A DNA stretch of 64,000 nucleotides from Strongylocentrotus droebachiensis. Its lineage: Eukaryota > Echinodermata > Echinoidea > Camarodonta > Strongylocentrotidae. The DNA lies in NCBI GenBank assembly GCA_035222895.1, contig JAVYIG010001808.1, positions 62,001 through 126,000 of the forward strand, written 5' to 3'. A program made the position numbers and the translations under genes. The notes under the pieces were generated by a model. It saw only the letters and a list, made by a program, of their open reading frames with translations. It did no database searches and had not been told where the DNA came from. Of this stretch, positions 1-11,673 are shown piece by piece (within the stretch, counting starts at the first letter, position 1; each line of letters begins with the position of its first letter).

Positions 1-424
1 GTAATGTCAATGTGATGTAGTGCCAGATTATTTTCCTATTTCCAACATACAAAATGACTAAAATTTAGTTTTTCAAAAATGTATTGCTCAGGAGGGTCTA
101 TTCTTTTTAGAGGACCTACATTTATAATAATATGTTATCTATAATATATTTTGAGTAGTGCCCCAAGGGAAAAGGAACTTACGAGAAAAACAGAAATTAA
201 TGATATTTGTGTACACAGCAAATGGGAGGGTATCCACGTCCTACGTCACAATTCACTGACCAAACTACCAATTTGAAATTTGCATAGACTTAGTGATCTC
301 ATATTCAAACATTCATAACTTCCTGACTATTTGTCTGATTCATTTTAACATTTTGCTATTCTGTTACTGTTATTTTTCTGCTTTCATTCAAATCAATTTA
401 TTACAAGGTTTGGATTGCCCTTTA
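1..424 (+). repeat. Dispersed non-coding repeat, family R1 (copy 1)
   Basis: This stretch aligns along its length, with many substitutions and one internal insertion, to 11297-11673 and 17885-18261. All three run from TAATGTCAATG to GGATTGCCCTTTA. No terminal inverted repeat or long reading frame is visible, so the class is unknown. The left end may be cut by the window. It lies upstream of a COG3 exon, presumably within an intron. Confidence 0.75.
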
Positions 425-599
425 ATAGACTTCAGGGGCCTGTTTTTCTCCATCATTGTAGATTCATTGGGAATAAAAGATATTAAAAAACTGGTACATG
501 TGAACTATAGAGACACTCAACCATATTTATTTGGAGTTGTTTGGTGTGCATGCACATAATGCAGTGCTTTATTGATTTTGATTGGTTTATTAGTAGACT

Positions 600-731
600 T
601 GATCTGGATCAAAGTTAAATGGCCGCTTGGACTACATGTAGGATATCTAGAGACAGAAGAGAATGGAAATGTTATGAGGAGGGCTTTGCCCAACGTCTGG
701 ATGAACTGTAGCCTGATAGATAGATAGATAG
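600..731 (+). mobile_element. LINE 3' end with GATA tail (fragment)
   Basis: The frame from 622 reads SRDRREWKCYEEGFAQRLDE and stops at 709-711. A short (GATA)n run follows directly. A charged C-terminal peptide next to a short tandem tail is typical of the 3' end of a truncated non-LTR retrotransposon. The clade cannot be assigned from so little. The 5' limit is approximate. Confidence 0.5.
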
Positions 732-1029
732 AAAGTTAAATGTGTTGTGTGAAAAGTTGTTTGATGGAGAGTTTGTAAGACTTATTATAAATTGATAAAT
801 TGAAAATTAAGCATAGGTTTTAGATTACAGTACAGTTGCATGTATACAATAGGATGTACAAAAATACATCTTTTAAGAGTAATCCTTTTTTGTAGTTTGA
901 AAGTGAATTGTGCTCCCACTTGGAACCTAGTTGAAAGACACAATCCCAGTACGGTAGTAGTATTTTATCCTTTTCCTAGAGCTAATATAATGATGTATGA
1001 ATTCTCATGATGTTGTGTTTGTATTTTAG

Positions 1030-1517
1030 AGCGTGTTCATGAGGTTGTAGGGGCATCTTACAAGCAGATCAAGACACAACTACCCAAGGTCTTTCAAAGT
1101 ATGTCTCTTTATTTGGCCAATAAAGATACAGAGTATATTCTCTTCAGACCTATCAAAGTAAGTATCATCATCATAATCATCATCAAAACCATCATCATAA
1201 TCATAATCATCACAACTATCATCATCATCATCACAACTACATGTATCATTATCAAAACCATCGTCGTCATCATCATCATCATTATCACCATCATCATCAT
1301 CATCACCATCGTCATCATCATCATCATCATCATCACCATCGTCATCATCATCATCATCATCACCATCGTCATCATCATCACCATCGTCATCTTCATCATC
1401 ACCATCGTCATCATCATCACCATCATCATCATCTCTATCATTATCATCATCATCACCATCGTCATCATCATCATCATCATCACCATCGTCATCATCATCA
1501 TCACCATCGTCATCATC

Positions 1518-1549
<32 letters not shown>

Positions 1550-3051
1550 CACCATCGTCATCATCATCACAACTATCATTATCATCATCAAAACCATTCT
1601 CATCATCATCATCATCATCATCACCATCATCATCATCACTATCATCATTATCATCATCATAATCATCACAACTATCATTATCATCATCAAAACCATCGTC
1701 GTCATCATCATCATCTTCATCATAATCATCACAACCACATGCATCATTATCATCATCAAAACCATCGTCATCATCATCATCATCATCACCATCGTCATCA
1801 TCATCATCACCATCACCATCATCATTATCATCATCATAATCATCACAACTATCATTATCATCATCAAAACCATCGTCGTCATCATCATCATCATCATCAT
1901 AATCATCACAACCACATGCATCATTATCATCATCAAAACCATCGTCATCATCATTATCACCATCATCATCATCATAATCATCACAACTATCATTATCATC
2001 ATCATCATCATCATCATCATCAATCATCATCATCATCATCAATATTGTCATAACCATCATTATCATGTCACCACCATCAATATCATGATCATCACAACTA
2101 TCATTATCACCATCAAAACCATCATCATTATCATTATCACCATCAAAACCATCATCATCATTATCACCATCAAAACCGTCGTCGTCATCATCACAACTAT
2201 CACTATCATCATCGTCATCATTGTCATCACCACCAATATTGTCATAACTATCATTATCATGTCACCATCAATATCATCATCATCAAAACCATCATCATAA
2301 TCATAATCATCACAACTATCATCATCATCATCATCACAACTACATGTATCATTATCAAAACCATCGTCGTCATCATCATCATCATTATCACCATCATCAT
2401 CATCATCATCACCATCGTCATCATCATCATCATCATCATCACCATCGTCATCATCATCATCATCTCCATCGTCATCATCATCATTACCATCGTCATCATC
2501 ATCATCATCATCACCATCATCATCATCACTATCATTATCATCATCATTATCATGTCACCACCATCAATATCATGATCATCACAACTATCATTATCATCAT
2601 CAAAACCATCATCATCATCATCATCATCATTATCACCAGCAAAACCATCATCATCATCATTATCACCATCAAAACCGTCGTCTTCATCATCACAACTATC
2701 ACTATCATCATCGTCCTCATCATCATCATCATCGTCATCATCATCATCACCATCGTCATCATCATCATCATCATCACCATCATCATCATCACTATCATCA
2801 TTATCATCATCATAATCATCACAACTATCATTATCATCATCAAAACCATCGTCCTCATCATTATCATCATCGTCATCATCATCATCACCATCGTCATCAT
2901 CATCATCATCATCACCATCATCATCATCACTATCATCACCATCATCATCATAATCATCACAACTACATGTATCATTATCATCATCAAAACCATCGTCATC
3001 ATCATCATCATTATCACCATCATCATCATCATAATCATCACAACTATCATT

Positions 3052-3082
<31 letters not shown>

Positions 3083-4301
3083 ATATTGTCATAACCATCA
3101 TTATCATGTCACCACCATCAATATCATGATCATCACAACTATCATTATCACCATCAAAACCATCATCATCATCATCATCATTATCACCATCAAAACCGTC
3201 GTCGTCATCATCACAACTATCACTATCATCATCGTCGTCATTGTCATCACCACCAATATTGTCATAACTATCATTATCATGTCACCATCAATATCATCAT
3301 CATCAAAACCATCATCAAAATCATCATCATTATCATTGCCATCATTATCATCACCACCACCACCACCACCACCACCACCACCATCGTCACCACCACTATT
3401 ATCATCATTATCATCAAAATCTTCATTGATAGTATGGTTATCATTTTCACCATCACCACCATTGCCATCATCATCATCGTCATCATTGTCATCACCACCA
3501 ATATTGTCATAACTATCATTATCATGTCACCATCAATATCATCATCATCAAAACCATCATCATAATCATAATCATCACAACTATCATCATCATCATCATC
3601 AAAACTACATGTATCATTATCAAAACCATCGTCGTCATCATCATCATCATTATCACCATCATCATCATCATCATCACCATCGTCATCATCATCATCATCA
3701 TCACCATCGTCATCATCATCATCATCTCCATCGTCATCATCATCATTACCATCGTCATCATCATCATCATCATCACCATCATCATCATCACTATCATTAT
3801 CATCATCATTATCATGTCACCACCATCAATATCATGATCATCACAACTATCATTATCATCATCAAAACCATCATCATCATCATCATCATCATTATCATTA
3901 TCACCATCAAAACCATCATCATCATCATCATTATCACCATCAAAACCGTCGTCGTCATCATCACAACTATCACTATCATCATCGTCCTCATCATCATCAT
4001 CATCATCACCATCGTCATCATCATCATCATCATCACCATCATCATCATCACTATCATCATTATCATCATCATAATCATCACAACTATCATTATCATCATC
4101 AAAACCATCGTCCTCATCATCATCATCATCGTCATCATCATCATCACCATCGTCATCATCATCATCATCATCACCATCATCATCATCACTATCATCACCA
4201 TCATCATCATAATCATCACAACTACATGTATCATCATCAAAACCATCGTCATCATCATCATTATCACCATCATCATCATCATAATCATCACAACTATCAT
4301 T

Positions 4302-4332
<31 letters not shown>

Positions 4333-6546
4333 ATATTGTCATAACCATCATTATCATGTCACCACCATCAATATCATGATCATCACAACTATCATTATCA
4401 CCATCAAAACCATCATCATCATCATCATCATTATCACCATCAAAACCGTCGTCGTCATCATCACAACTATCACTATCATCATCGTCGTCATTGTCATCAC
4501 CACCAATATTGTCATAACTATCATTATCATGTCACCATCAATATCATCATCATCAAAACCATCATCAAAATCATCATCATTATCATTGCCATCATTATCA
4601 TCACCACCACCACCACCACCACCACCACCACCATCGTCACCACCACTATTATCATCATTATCATCAAAATCTTCATTGATAATATGGTTATCATTTTCAC
4701 CATCACCACCATTGCCATCATCATCATCGACATCATCATCATCATGTTATTCCTTTATCTACTATCATCATCTTTTGATTCAAGTCATTGTTTAAGTTAA
4801 TGTTTAAGTTATCCGAAGCCTTATTGCTTTTGTTAAACTTGTATGAAAAGGCCATACATGTAAGTCTCCTTTCATCAGTGATCAGCATATAATACCATTG
4901 TTCCTTTTCCTTCTTGCTAGGCTGGGGTGCAGCTTGCCTACCAGCAGGTGGAGGAGCTGGTGAAAAACAACTACTCGGAAGAAGACCAACAGATCATAGC
5001 ATGTCCATCTAAAGAACAGGTGAGCGAGAAATGATTCCATTCTCTTTATGATGATCTTATTATACATACAAGGCTACAACACAATATTAATTCAGATTTT
5101 TGATACATTTTGAATGAGAAGGAGAAGAATAAGAAGGAGCAATGTGTAAAAGGGGATACGGAGGAGGAAAGAGAGAGAGAGAGAGAGAGAGAGAGGAGGG
5201 AGGGAGGGAGGGAGTAGAAAGAGGAAAAAACAGACAGAAGAGAGAGGAAATAAAGAAGAAAGAAGAGGGAAGGATAATGAGACAGAGAAGGAGAAGAAGA
5301 TGAAGGAAAATAAGTACAAGAAGAAGAGAGAGATAGAGAGGGGAGGAAGAAAAGAAGAAGATAAAATACAAGAAATTGTAATGGAAGTGGAGAAGGAAAT
5401 GAAGGATAATGAAGGCAACAAGAAGATTCAAAACACAAAGTAGGACAAGAAAAAAGTGAAAGTAGAGAAATAAGAATGTCACTTATAGTTTGTAAAGGAG
5501 AAGGGTGATGGTATGTAAGCGAATTATATTCAGTCATCAAATCCTCAGGGGATACCCCATCTTCCGTTTTTGCTGCTGATTGATTATTAACTGAAATTAA
5601 ACTGACCATCAGCTCTATGATGCAGTTATTGCTCTGATAAAGCCATAAGTTAATGATTAATCTAATTTAGCGATCTCATTCCTTGAAAGCACTCTCGTAA
5701 AATAACTAACGTAGGCCTTCTCTCTTTTATGACCGAGCTGTGTCAATAAAATGCTTTTATCATTACATTGATTAATAGTGGACTAGCAAGGTGCTCTTGG
5801 TATGTGGTATGAATTCTTGACCGGTTGTAAAAGGGTCCAGCTTCTGTTTTATGAGCTAATTGACTATTCCTGTGCTGTTCACACCAGAAATTTAATTCCG
5901 AAGTGTTTTTTTTTTCATTTCTAATGTTTATTTGTTGGGTATAATGATTTTGTTATTGTATATCTTAAACTTGCAAATTTTCAATTTTTAATTATAATTC
6001 AATTTAAAGTTTATTTGTTTGTTTCCACTATATACATTCATGGTGATGTTCTTTTATATATCAAGAGAAGAGCAAATAACGAAACTTTTGTCATCAGAAA
6101 ATTCATGAATCAAAGATGTAATGTACTCATAAAGAGGCTTTTGATCATGTTTTCAGATTTCTTGTACAAGTTTGGTAAATTATAAGCACTTTGTGCTGAT
6201 TATGATGTCACATTATATTATATATGTGAAATGGGCCTTGAGACTTCAGGCTGGAGTGCATATCAATTAGTGTGCATTATACATTGTAGCCTTCCCACAC
6301 CCCATTGTCCACTCGACACATACATGTACATATCATTAACTGCGGTTGGTTTTTAATTCATTCAGGACATCTTTAGTGGAAGGTGAATTTCGAAGACTCT
6401 GTATATCAGGGTAATTGTGAACTACAAAGTAACATGGATGAGGCATTGTGATATCATACAGATGCTCAAACAACCAAGCTATTAACTTCCCATTGATGTT
6501 GCCTTCATCACAGGTTTCAAAGCCGGGATTTCAGGAGGAAGATTAA
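1030..6546 (+). CDS. COG3: Conserved oligomeric Golgi complex subunit 3, C-terminal exons
   Basis: COG3 is a lobe A subunit of the COG tether, which captures retrograde vesicles at the Golgi. Exons seen: 1030-1157 (enters with two bases of a split codon), 4921-5019 and probably 6514-6546. The first encodes SMSLYLANKDTEYILFRPIK, near-identical to the vertebrate C-terminal region. The second encodes AGVQLAYQQVEELVKNNYSE and then IIACPSKEQ, as in human COG3. Donors are GTAAGT and GTGAGC and both junctions are phase 0. The last exon is inferred: TCATCACAG is a good acceptor and VSKPGFQEED then a stop recalls the human C-terminal VSK. Upstream exons lie before the window. The first intron shown contains the CAT satellite. 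The 3' UTR end was not located. Confidence 0.88.
1161..4745. repeat. CAT-rich satellite with 1.25 kb higher-order units
   Basis: About 3.6 kb is almost entirely CAT/ATG triplets with variants such as CAC, CGT, AAC and TAT. The variants form blocks that recur in the same order: GTCATAACTATC is at 2241 and 3506, and again at 3261 and 4511, giving a period near 1.25-1.27 kb. It sits inside a COG3 intron and begins three bases after the exon end. Long open frames here (poly-Asp, poly-His, poly-Ile, poly-Met) result from a repeat without stop codons. I do not call them genes. Confidence 0.95.
5020..6513 (+). other. COG3 last intron with purine-rich tract
   Basis: This interval lies between the second and the probable last COG3 exon. 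Positions 5114-5480 are strongly purine-rich on the + strand, including a (GA)n run near 5169-5195 and GGAG repeats just after it. The Ser/Leu-rich minus-strand frames over it are low-complexity artefacts. The rest shows no gene-like signal. Confidence 0.6.
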
Positions 6547-7187
6547 TTTGAAAACTTATTTTGTTTTAAATTGGACATTTCTGTATGCAAATACATGTAA
6601 TGCTCTAGTCACACAATGCAACCATACCTGCTCATGCATATGATGACATCATAGTGGATCTGCTGTTTTACATCCTATCTGAGGGACCAGATGCTGAGAG
6701 TGAAGCTCTATTCACTTGGATTCATGACCTTTAGCTGACCTTTGATAAAGACTGTTATCTTGAATGTTTGTGGTTGTGTCACATCACTCAGTGACTTGCG
6801 GTATTTGCGTTGGAATTTCTCCGCATTGAAGATGGAGGCTATAATATTGGATTGATTATCATGGAATATATTTCATTGATTGCACCATCTTTCTTGGAAG
6901 GAATGTGAATGATGTCTTGCTCTCTTTACAAAGATTTTGTTTCTTGATAAGGACAAAAATTGGGAATCACTGTATGTTCAGGCAGACTAGACCAACTGTA
7001 GATTAATGACTTTATTGCAAGTACCGTACCCTGTATGATGGCATACATGTAGGTGCAATACCAGTAACCTGTGATTCAGAAACGATTTTAATAATCCTTC
7101 TGTTGCCTAGGAAAGGAAAGGACCATATCTGCTTGGATTACACCTCCACCAACGTCTCAAGCGGCAAAATAATAATTCTTCATAACA
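6547..7187 (+). other. Interval between COG3 and the GPCR; possible 5' UTR exon
   Basis: This holds the likely COG3 3' UTR and the GPCR leader. A pyrimidine-rich acceptor ending TGTTGCCTAG at 7110 lies 77 bases before the GPCR start, so 7111-7187 may be the 5' part of the coding exon with an upstream leader exon. No TATA box or coding signal was recognised. Confidence 0.4.
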
Positions 7188-8210
7188 ATGTCTGTTAGCA
7201 CCAATGCATCAGTCCCACCTGTAATGGAGCCATGTGTCTCAGATCTAGAAGCCACTGTGATCGCAGGCATCGTCTCGTTGCTAACAGCGATCATCTTCAT
7301 CGGCAACATCACAGTCATCGTGGTCATCTTGCGGACCCAAGCCAAGCATCACTCGGGCTACATCTACACATTAAGCCTAGCTGTAGCCGACATCTTTGTA
7401 GGATTCATGTGCCTCGTTCATATTGGAATCTACTTTGCGAACGTCACATCGACAACATCGTGTCTTTGGGAAGTCGTCATGTTCATTTCATCCTGTAGCG
7501 CTAGTGTGTCAAGTATCGTCTGTATCGCATTTGATCGTTACCTCGCTATCACCAAACCTATTCTTTATAATACCCGCATTCGAGACCATACTGGTTATGC
7601 AAAGACCGCTGTGGCAGTTGTGTGGATTTTGTCGATAGTTTACGGCTCCTTGCCACTTCTTGGCTGGCGGACGTTTAACTTTGTTCCTTGCAGACATTGT
7701 TGGTTTGCGAATATCCTGCCAGGAAGCTTCGTCATCACACTCTTCGTAACGCAATTCATCCTCCCTGTCGTCATTCTTATCTTCTTCTATGGGAGCATGC
7801 TTCATGTGTCACTGCGCCAGGCGAATCAGATCGCTGACCTTGCCGGTAGCTTCCACGCGTCCTCTCGCTGGGAGCCACGGAAACGAGCAGTGATCACGCT
7901 CTCTCTCATCATGGGCTGTTTCATTGTGACATGGGGACCATTCTTTGTGACTCTCTTCACTCACATCATCACCAAGAACCAAACATTCAAGATCGTTATT
8001 CATTCCTACCTCTTTATCCTTGCAATAAGTAACTCTTGTCTCAACCCTCTGGTCTACGCTTACTGGAACAGAGAGTTCCGCAATATCTTCAGCAAGTGGT
8101 TTGTCCAAGAAGGAAGGAAGATACGACATTCTTTGACGAGTAGGAGGAAAACAATTACATTTATATCAGGCAATTATGGCAGTCCATCAAAGACAACATC
8201 TACACAGTGA
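7188..8210 (+). CDS. Class A G protein-coupled receptor (adenosine/GPR119/MECA-like)
   Basis: This is an intact single-exon receptor of 340 residues in the plasma membrane; the ligand is unknown. Seven hydrophobic segments can be followed. Class A landmarks: GN at 39-40 in TM1, LAVAD (Asp68) in TM2, Cys92 before TM3 with Cys168/171 in loop 2 as disulfide partners, DRY at 116-118, a TM5 Pro near 193, TWGPFF (Trp249) in TM6, and NPLVY at 286-290 in TM7. N-terminal NAS (residue 6) could be glycosylated. The tail is short and rich in Ser, Thr and basic residues. The run SCLNPLVYAYWNREFR resembles the adenosine, melanocortin, lysophospholipid and GPR119 cluster. I would not name an orthologue, because echinoderms have many expanded orphan receptors of this type. 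The ATG has A at -3. Confidence 0.94.
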   Translation: MSVSTNASVPPVMEPCVSDLEATVIAGIVSLLTAIIFIGNITVIVVILRTQAKHHSGYIYTLSLAVADIFVGFMCLVHIGIYFANVTSTTSCLWEVVMFISSCSASVSSIVCIAFDRYLAITKPILYNTRIRDHTGYAKTAVAVVWILSIVYGSLPLLGWRTFNFVPCRHCWFANILPGSFVITLFVTQFILPVVILIFFYGSMLHVSLRQANQIADLAGSFHASSRWEPRKRAVITLSLIMGCFIVTWGPFFVTLFTHIITKNQTFKIVIHSYLFILAISNSCLNPLVYAYWNREFRNIFSKWFVQEGRKIRHSLTSRRKTITFISGNYGSPSKTTSTQ

Positions 8211-8476
8211 TCAGTGTATTGTTGGAAGCTGATCTTTATGTTCAATATTTTTCTCACTATGGTGAGTGCAGTGATCAAATGACTAGTAGATAATGTTTTC
8301 AAAAGGAGAAGGCTTTATGTACCAGTACAGACAATCACAGACTTTACGTTTCAAATATTGTTTAATTAGATTGATGTGTAACAAGTTTTAATAGGAGCAT
8401 ATGAATTATGTCTCATTCTTAGCTTTCAATGACATTTTGAGTGCCCTGCAGATTGTATTTATCCTCTCCTCCTTTC

Positions 8477-8482
8477 AATAAA
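8477..8482 (+). terminator. Poly(A) signal AATAAA for the GPCR gene
   Basis: A canonical AATAAA lies 267 bases after the GPCR stop, followed by an AT-rich stretch. It is the first good candidate after the stop. The call rests on motif and position only. Confidence 0.55.
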
Positions 8483-9289
8483 GATATATATATACATTTA
8501 CACTCTAATGACCCGTGCATCACTCAGTATGTATGCTTGCACAAATCGTTTATGAATAAGTACTGGATGAATTAATGGATGCGAATTGTCCGTGGAAGTG
8601 AGAGAGGCTTGTAATTGCATATTTTACAGATGTATATCAATCAGATCAGGGATGCATATTATAAAGAGTTATGATTGATCTTAAGTTTGATCAATACATG
8701 ATGAGCCATAGACTTGAGCACTGTTCCCTCCCCCCCCCCCCCCCCCAATAAAATTAAAACATGGTTTATTTCTAATTCGATACCAGTGATTTACAAATGT
8801 TGCTGAATTGACATGGTTTTCAGGTGTTTTTTCTGCCCCCCAAAAGAGTTTTTGCTCTTTACGCCACTGGACTTGCACTCAATATTTACCTTAAGATTTA
8901 TCAAAAGGCTTTACATGGCTTTGATTATTTACGTCTTTGACAACCAGTAATGTCACCATCTAAAAACAGCAACTGGCAATCAAACCCTGGATTGTTTAAT
9001 TTGTAGACCAGAAAATCAACCACTAAAAAATCTCACTTCTGTAATGATGATGATGATAATGATGATGATTATAATAATCTGGTTTTCTTACATAGCCCCT
9101 AATACCAGTTACACTGTAACTGACAAAAGTGCCAACAGAATATTTTGCCAGTCACTGAATTGTGTGATGATTCTTAACATTACAGTGCACATTCTCCTCT
9201 CCCTGGGGAGCGTTTTAGTCAGTTGCTTGTTTACTAATGCACACATGCCGATCCAACCAAAATGTCAGGTACCCAGTTGCACACCTGCT

Positions 9290-9610
9290 GGGGGGTGTTT
9301 CACAAAGATCCTTTGTGGAACTCAACTCTAAGTTGGACTTAAACATTATGGAGAGCCATTTGTAGCCTTAAAATAAAATATGTTCAAAGGCAGAAATTCA
9401 AGTATTTTAGACTTCTTCATAAATTCCACATCAAGAACATGAAATCTCCTTGATGATAGAAAATATGAATGATTTGTGTCAACATGTTATGCCTTTTAGA
9501 ATAACTTTTACAAAATATTTTCAAAGATGCTAACGGCTTTCCATAATTTCCATGTCCAATTTAAAGATAAGTTCAACTTTATAGGATCTTTGTGAAACAC
9601 CCCCCCCCCC
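9290..9610. mobile_element. Foldback MITE, family M1 (copy 1)
   Basis: The element begins GGGGTGTTTCACAAAGATCC and ends with its inverted complement, TAGGATCTTTGTGAAACACCCC. The inner arms (AAGTTGGACTTA and relatives) also pair imperfectly, so most of the element can fold back. It has no coding capacity. It was carried along in the tandem duplication. Confidence 0.8.
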
Positions 9611-10039
9611 TCCCAAGGGTGGGGAGGAGCAAAGTAGAACAAAATGCCTTTCTCAGGGACATCATGTATTCAAGTTCTTAATGATTTATATCTTAATACA
9701 GGTGAATCTGTTTCTAGCTGCATCTCCCTGAGCCACGAGACAGATCAAGACCAGCATATCGACAAAGTGAATATTTCCCATCTCGATGCTAGCCTTCTTG
9801 GGGTCCTAACAAGACAGATCTTCAGATTTCTCTAACTAGTGAAACTCCTCATCCACGACAATCAACTGATGCTTGTGTTAACCCATTTTCTGCTGTAACG
9901 GAGGGGCTCCTCCATTAAGTCTATGAGAATTAGAGAAGTCGGTACTCAACCAGTTAAGATTCATGTTCATGTACATCATCCATTGGTTATTAGTGCTAAT
10001 GATTTCAAGTTTTTTGTAATAGCAGAGAAACTTTTCTCA

Positions 10040-10062
10040 CAATAATAATAATAATAATAATA
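10040..10062. repeat. (AAT)n microsatellite before a SINE
   Basis: About seven AAT units are followed by GGCATTTCTATAGTGCC, then by the SINE-C remnant. The duplicate is at about 16627-16649. Such a tail next to a GCGC-bearing segment resembles the 3' end of an old retroposon. Confidence 0.6.
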
Positions 10063-10119
10063 GGCATTTCTATAGTGCCATCTATCTAGAAATTCTATTC
10101 CGAGGCGCATTTATTATTA

Positions 10120-10318
10120 CCCCGGCTTTAGCCTAGCTGCCATTACAGCCTTCCAGCATTTCAAGGAATTAATTCCTGCCAGGTACCCATTTACATCACC
10201 TGGGTTGAGTGTGGCAATTGTAGATCAATGCTTGCCAAAGGACATTAGTACCGCGACTCGATACGCAGACCTTGTGATCGACAATCCGGCGTCGTATCCA
10301 CTCGACCACGACACCTCT
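10120..10318 (-). mobile_element. tRNA-derived SINE, family C (reverse)
   Basis: Read on the minus strand it starts GGTGTCGTGGTCGAGTGGAT, an A-box-like head. A degenerate B box (GTATCGAGTC) follows, then a body with CAACCCAGGTGATGTAAAT. The same body is at 24149-24345 (minus), 34100-34510 (plus, interrupted) and 59307-59410 (plus). It is diverged and not a functional tRNA. Confidence 0.75.
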
Positions 10319-10706
10319 ACAATCATAAAATTTAGCTGTAGTTTCTTGGGTTTTTAATTTCAAGTAACGATTCAATAATAACATTCAGTGTGTTATGAGT
10401 AGCTAGGAGAGAGATTATGTGGTCTAGTACCACTCATTGTGATATGAGAAAGCTAAAATAGGCCAGGACCTCAAAGTAAGGATTAAAAATAAAAATTCTT
10501 GTTCATTGACAAAACAGTGCATTCCCTTATTATGTGAGGTACTTGTATAAGGGGGGTAGTGAGGGGAGAAGGGGGGGGGTCCTATTTACCAGTATTTTGG
10601 TGAATGTATCAAGAGCTGTTGTAATTGCAATACCCCCTTCCTATTTTGATTGATTTGTGTTGTAAAATGTGCATTATTTGTTTTGTGTGTCACATATTAA
10701 GCACAG

Positions 10707-10788
10707 GTTGTCTGTTGAGAGACAGAAGGGTGTTAACTCTGTTTTAAAGTGTAGGATTTAACACCCTTCTGGCTTCAATCAGACGATA
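10707..10788. mobile_element. Short foldback element, family M2 (copy 1)
   Basis: CAGAAGGGTGTTAAC (10723) faces TTAACACCCTTCTG (ending 10771), and pairing continues outwards through GTCTG/CAGAC. A related element lies at 34914-35006, so this is a family rather than a chance hairpin. Confidence 0.65.
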
Positions 10789-11296
10789 TCTCATTATTTT
10801 TTTCATCCCTTATTTTCTAAGCCATGTTATGTTTTCATTGAATCACATTGGAAAAACACCCCTTTTGCACTTCAAAGCAGTTTGATACATGTACTGCCTC
10901 TTAACACCTGATGTTGTTAGCTGTTGAATGGAAGCATTGCAATATCTCGTCCATGTCCTTTCTTCTTACACAAAGATATCATCTTGAGTAGGCATAGAGG
11001 TATTACTTTGAGCTTAGATATTGTGACCAAACTCCTCATCCCTGCAAATATTATTTTGCTTGTTGATGACATACATGTACATTGTATATGTATTTTCTGT
11101 ATGTTTTGAATGTTTAAAATCAAACTCAATTGGGAAATTCTACCCAAATAGACAACTACTCTAAAAGAAAGCAGAAAAATCAGAGAAGCAAACTGATGAA
11201 AGTTTCAATTAAATCTGACTAAATATAAGAAAAGAATGAATTTTTGAAACTTTTAACTACTATACGTATGGGCACTTCAAATTGGCTGAAGCGGTA

Positions 11297-11673
11297 TAAT
11301 GTCAATGAATGTGATGTAGTGCCGGACTACATGGCTCAGGAGGGTCTATGTTTTTAATGGACCCATAATAATATGCTGTCTATAATATATCTTGAGTAGT
11401 GCCCCAAGGGAGAAGGAACTTAATACTAGAAAAACAGAAATTAATGATATTTTTGTACACGGCAAACGGGAGAGTTATCCACGTCCTACGTCACAATCCA
11501 CTGACCAAACTACCAATTTGAGATTCGCATAGACTTAATAGTGATCTCATATTTCAAACATTCATAACTTCGTTACTATTGGTCCGATTCATTGCAATCT
11601 TTTGCCATTCTGTTTCTGTTATTTTTCTGCTTTCATACAAATCAAATTATTACAAGGGGTGGATTGCCCTTTA
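11297..11673 (+). repeat. Dispersed repeat R1 (copy 2)
   Basis: It matches 1-424 and lacks the internal segment at about 31-85 of that copy. It includes the shared block GTAGTGCCCCAAGGGA. No coding potential is seen. Confidence 0.75.

Noticed and set aside
1161-4745. CRISPR-like array
   Set aside because: The units are simple triplets with no unique spacers, and the genome is clearly eukaryotic.
1080-4800. Long open frames (poly-Asp, poly-His, poly-Ile, poly-Met) over the CAT satellite
   Set aside because: A stop-free triplet repeat opens several frames on both strands at once. No conserved or mixed-composition peptide is present, and real COG3 exons flank it.
5046-5609. Ser/Leu/Phe-rich minus-strand frames
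   Set aside because: They are translations of a purine-rich tract. Composition is extreme and there are no domain motifs.
7111-7187. Alternative last exon for COG3 at 7111
   Set aside because: The frame reads ERKGPYLLGLHLHQ with no COG3 similarity. VSKPGFQEED at 6514 fits the known C-terminus better, and 7111 fits a GPCR leader.
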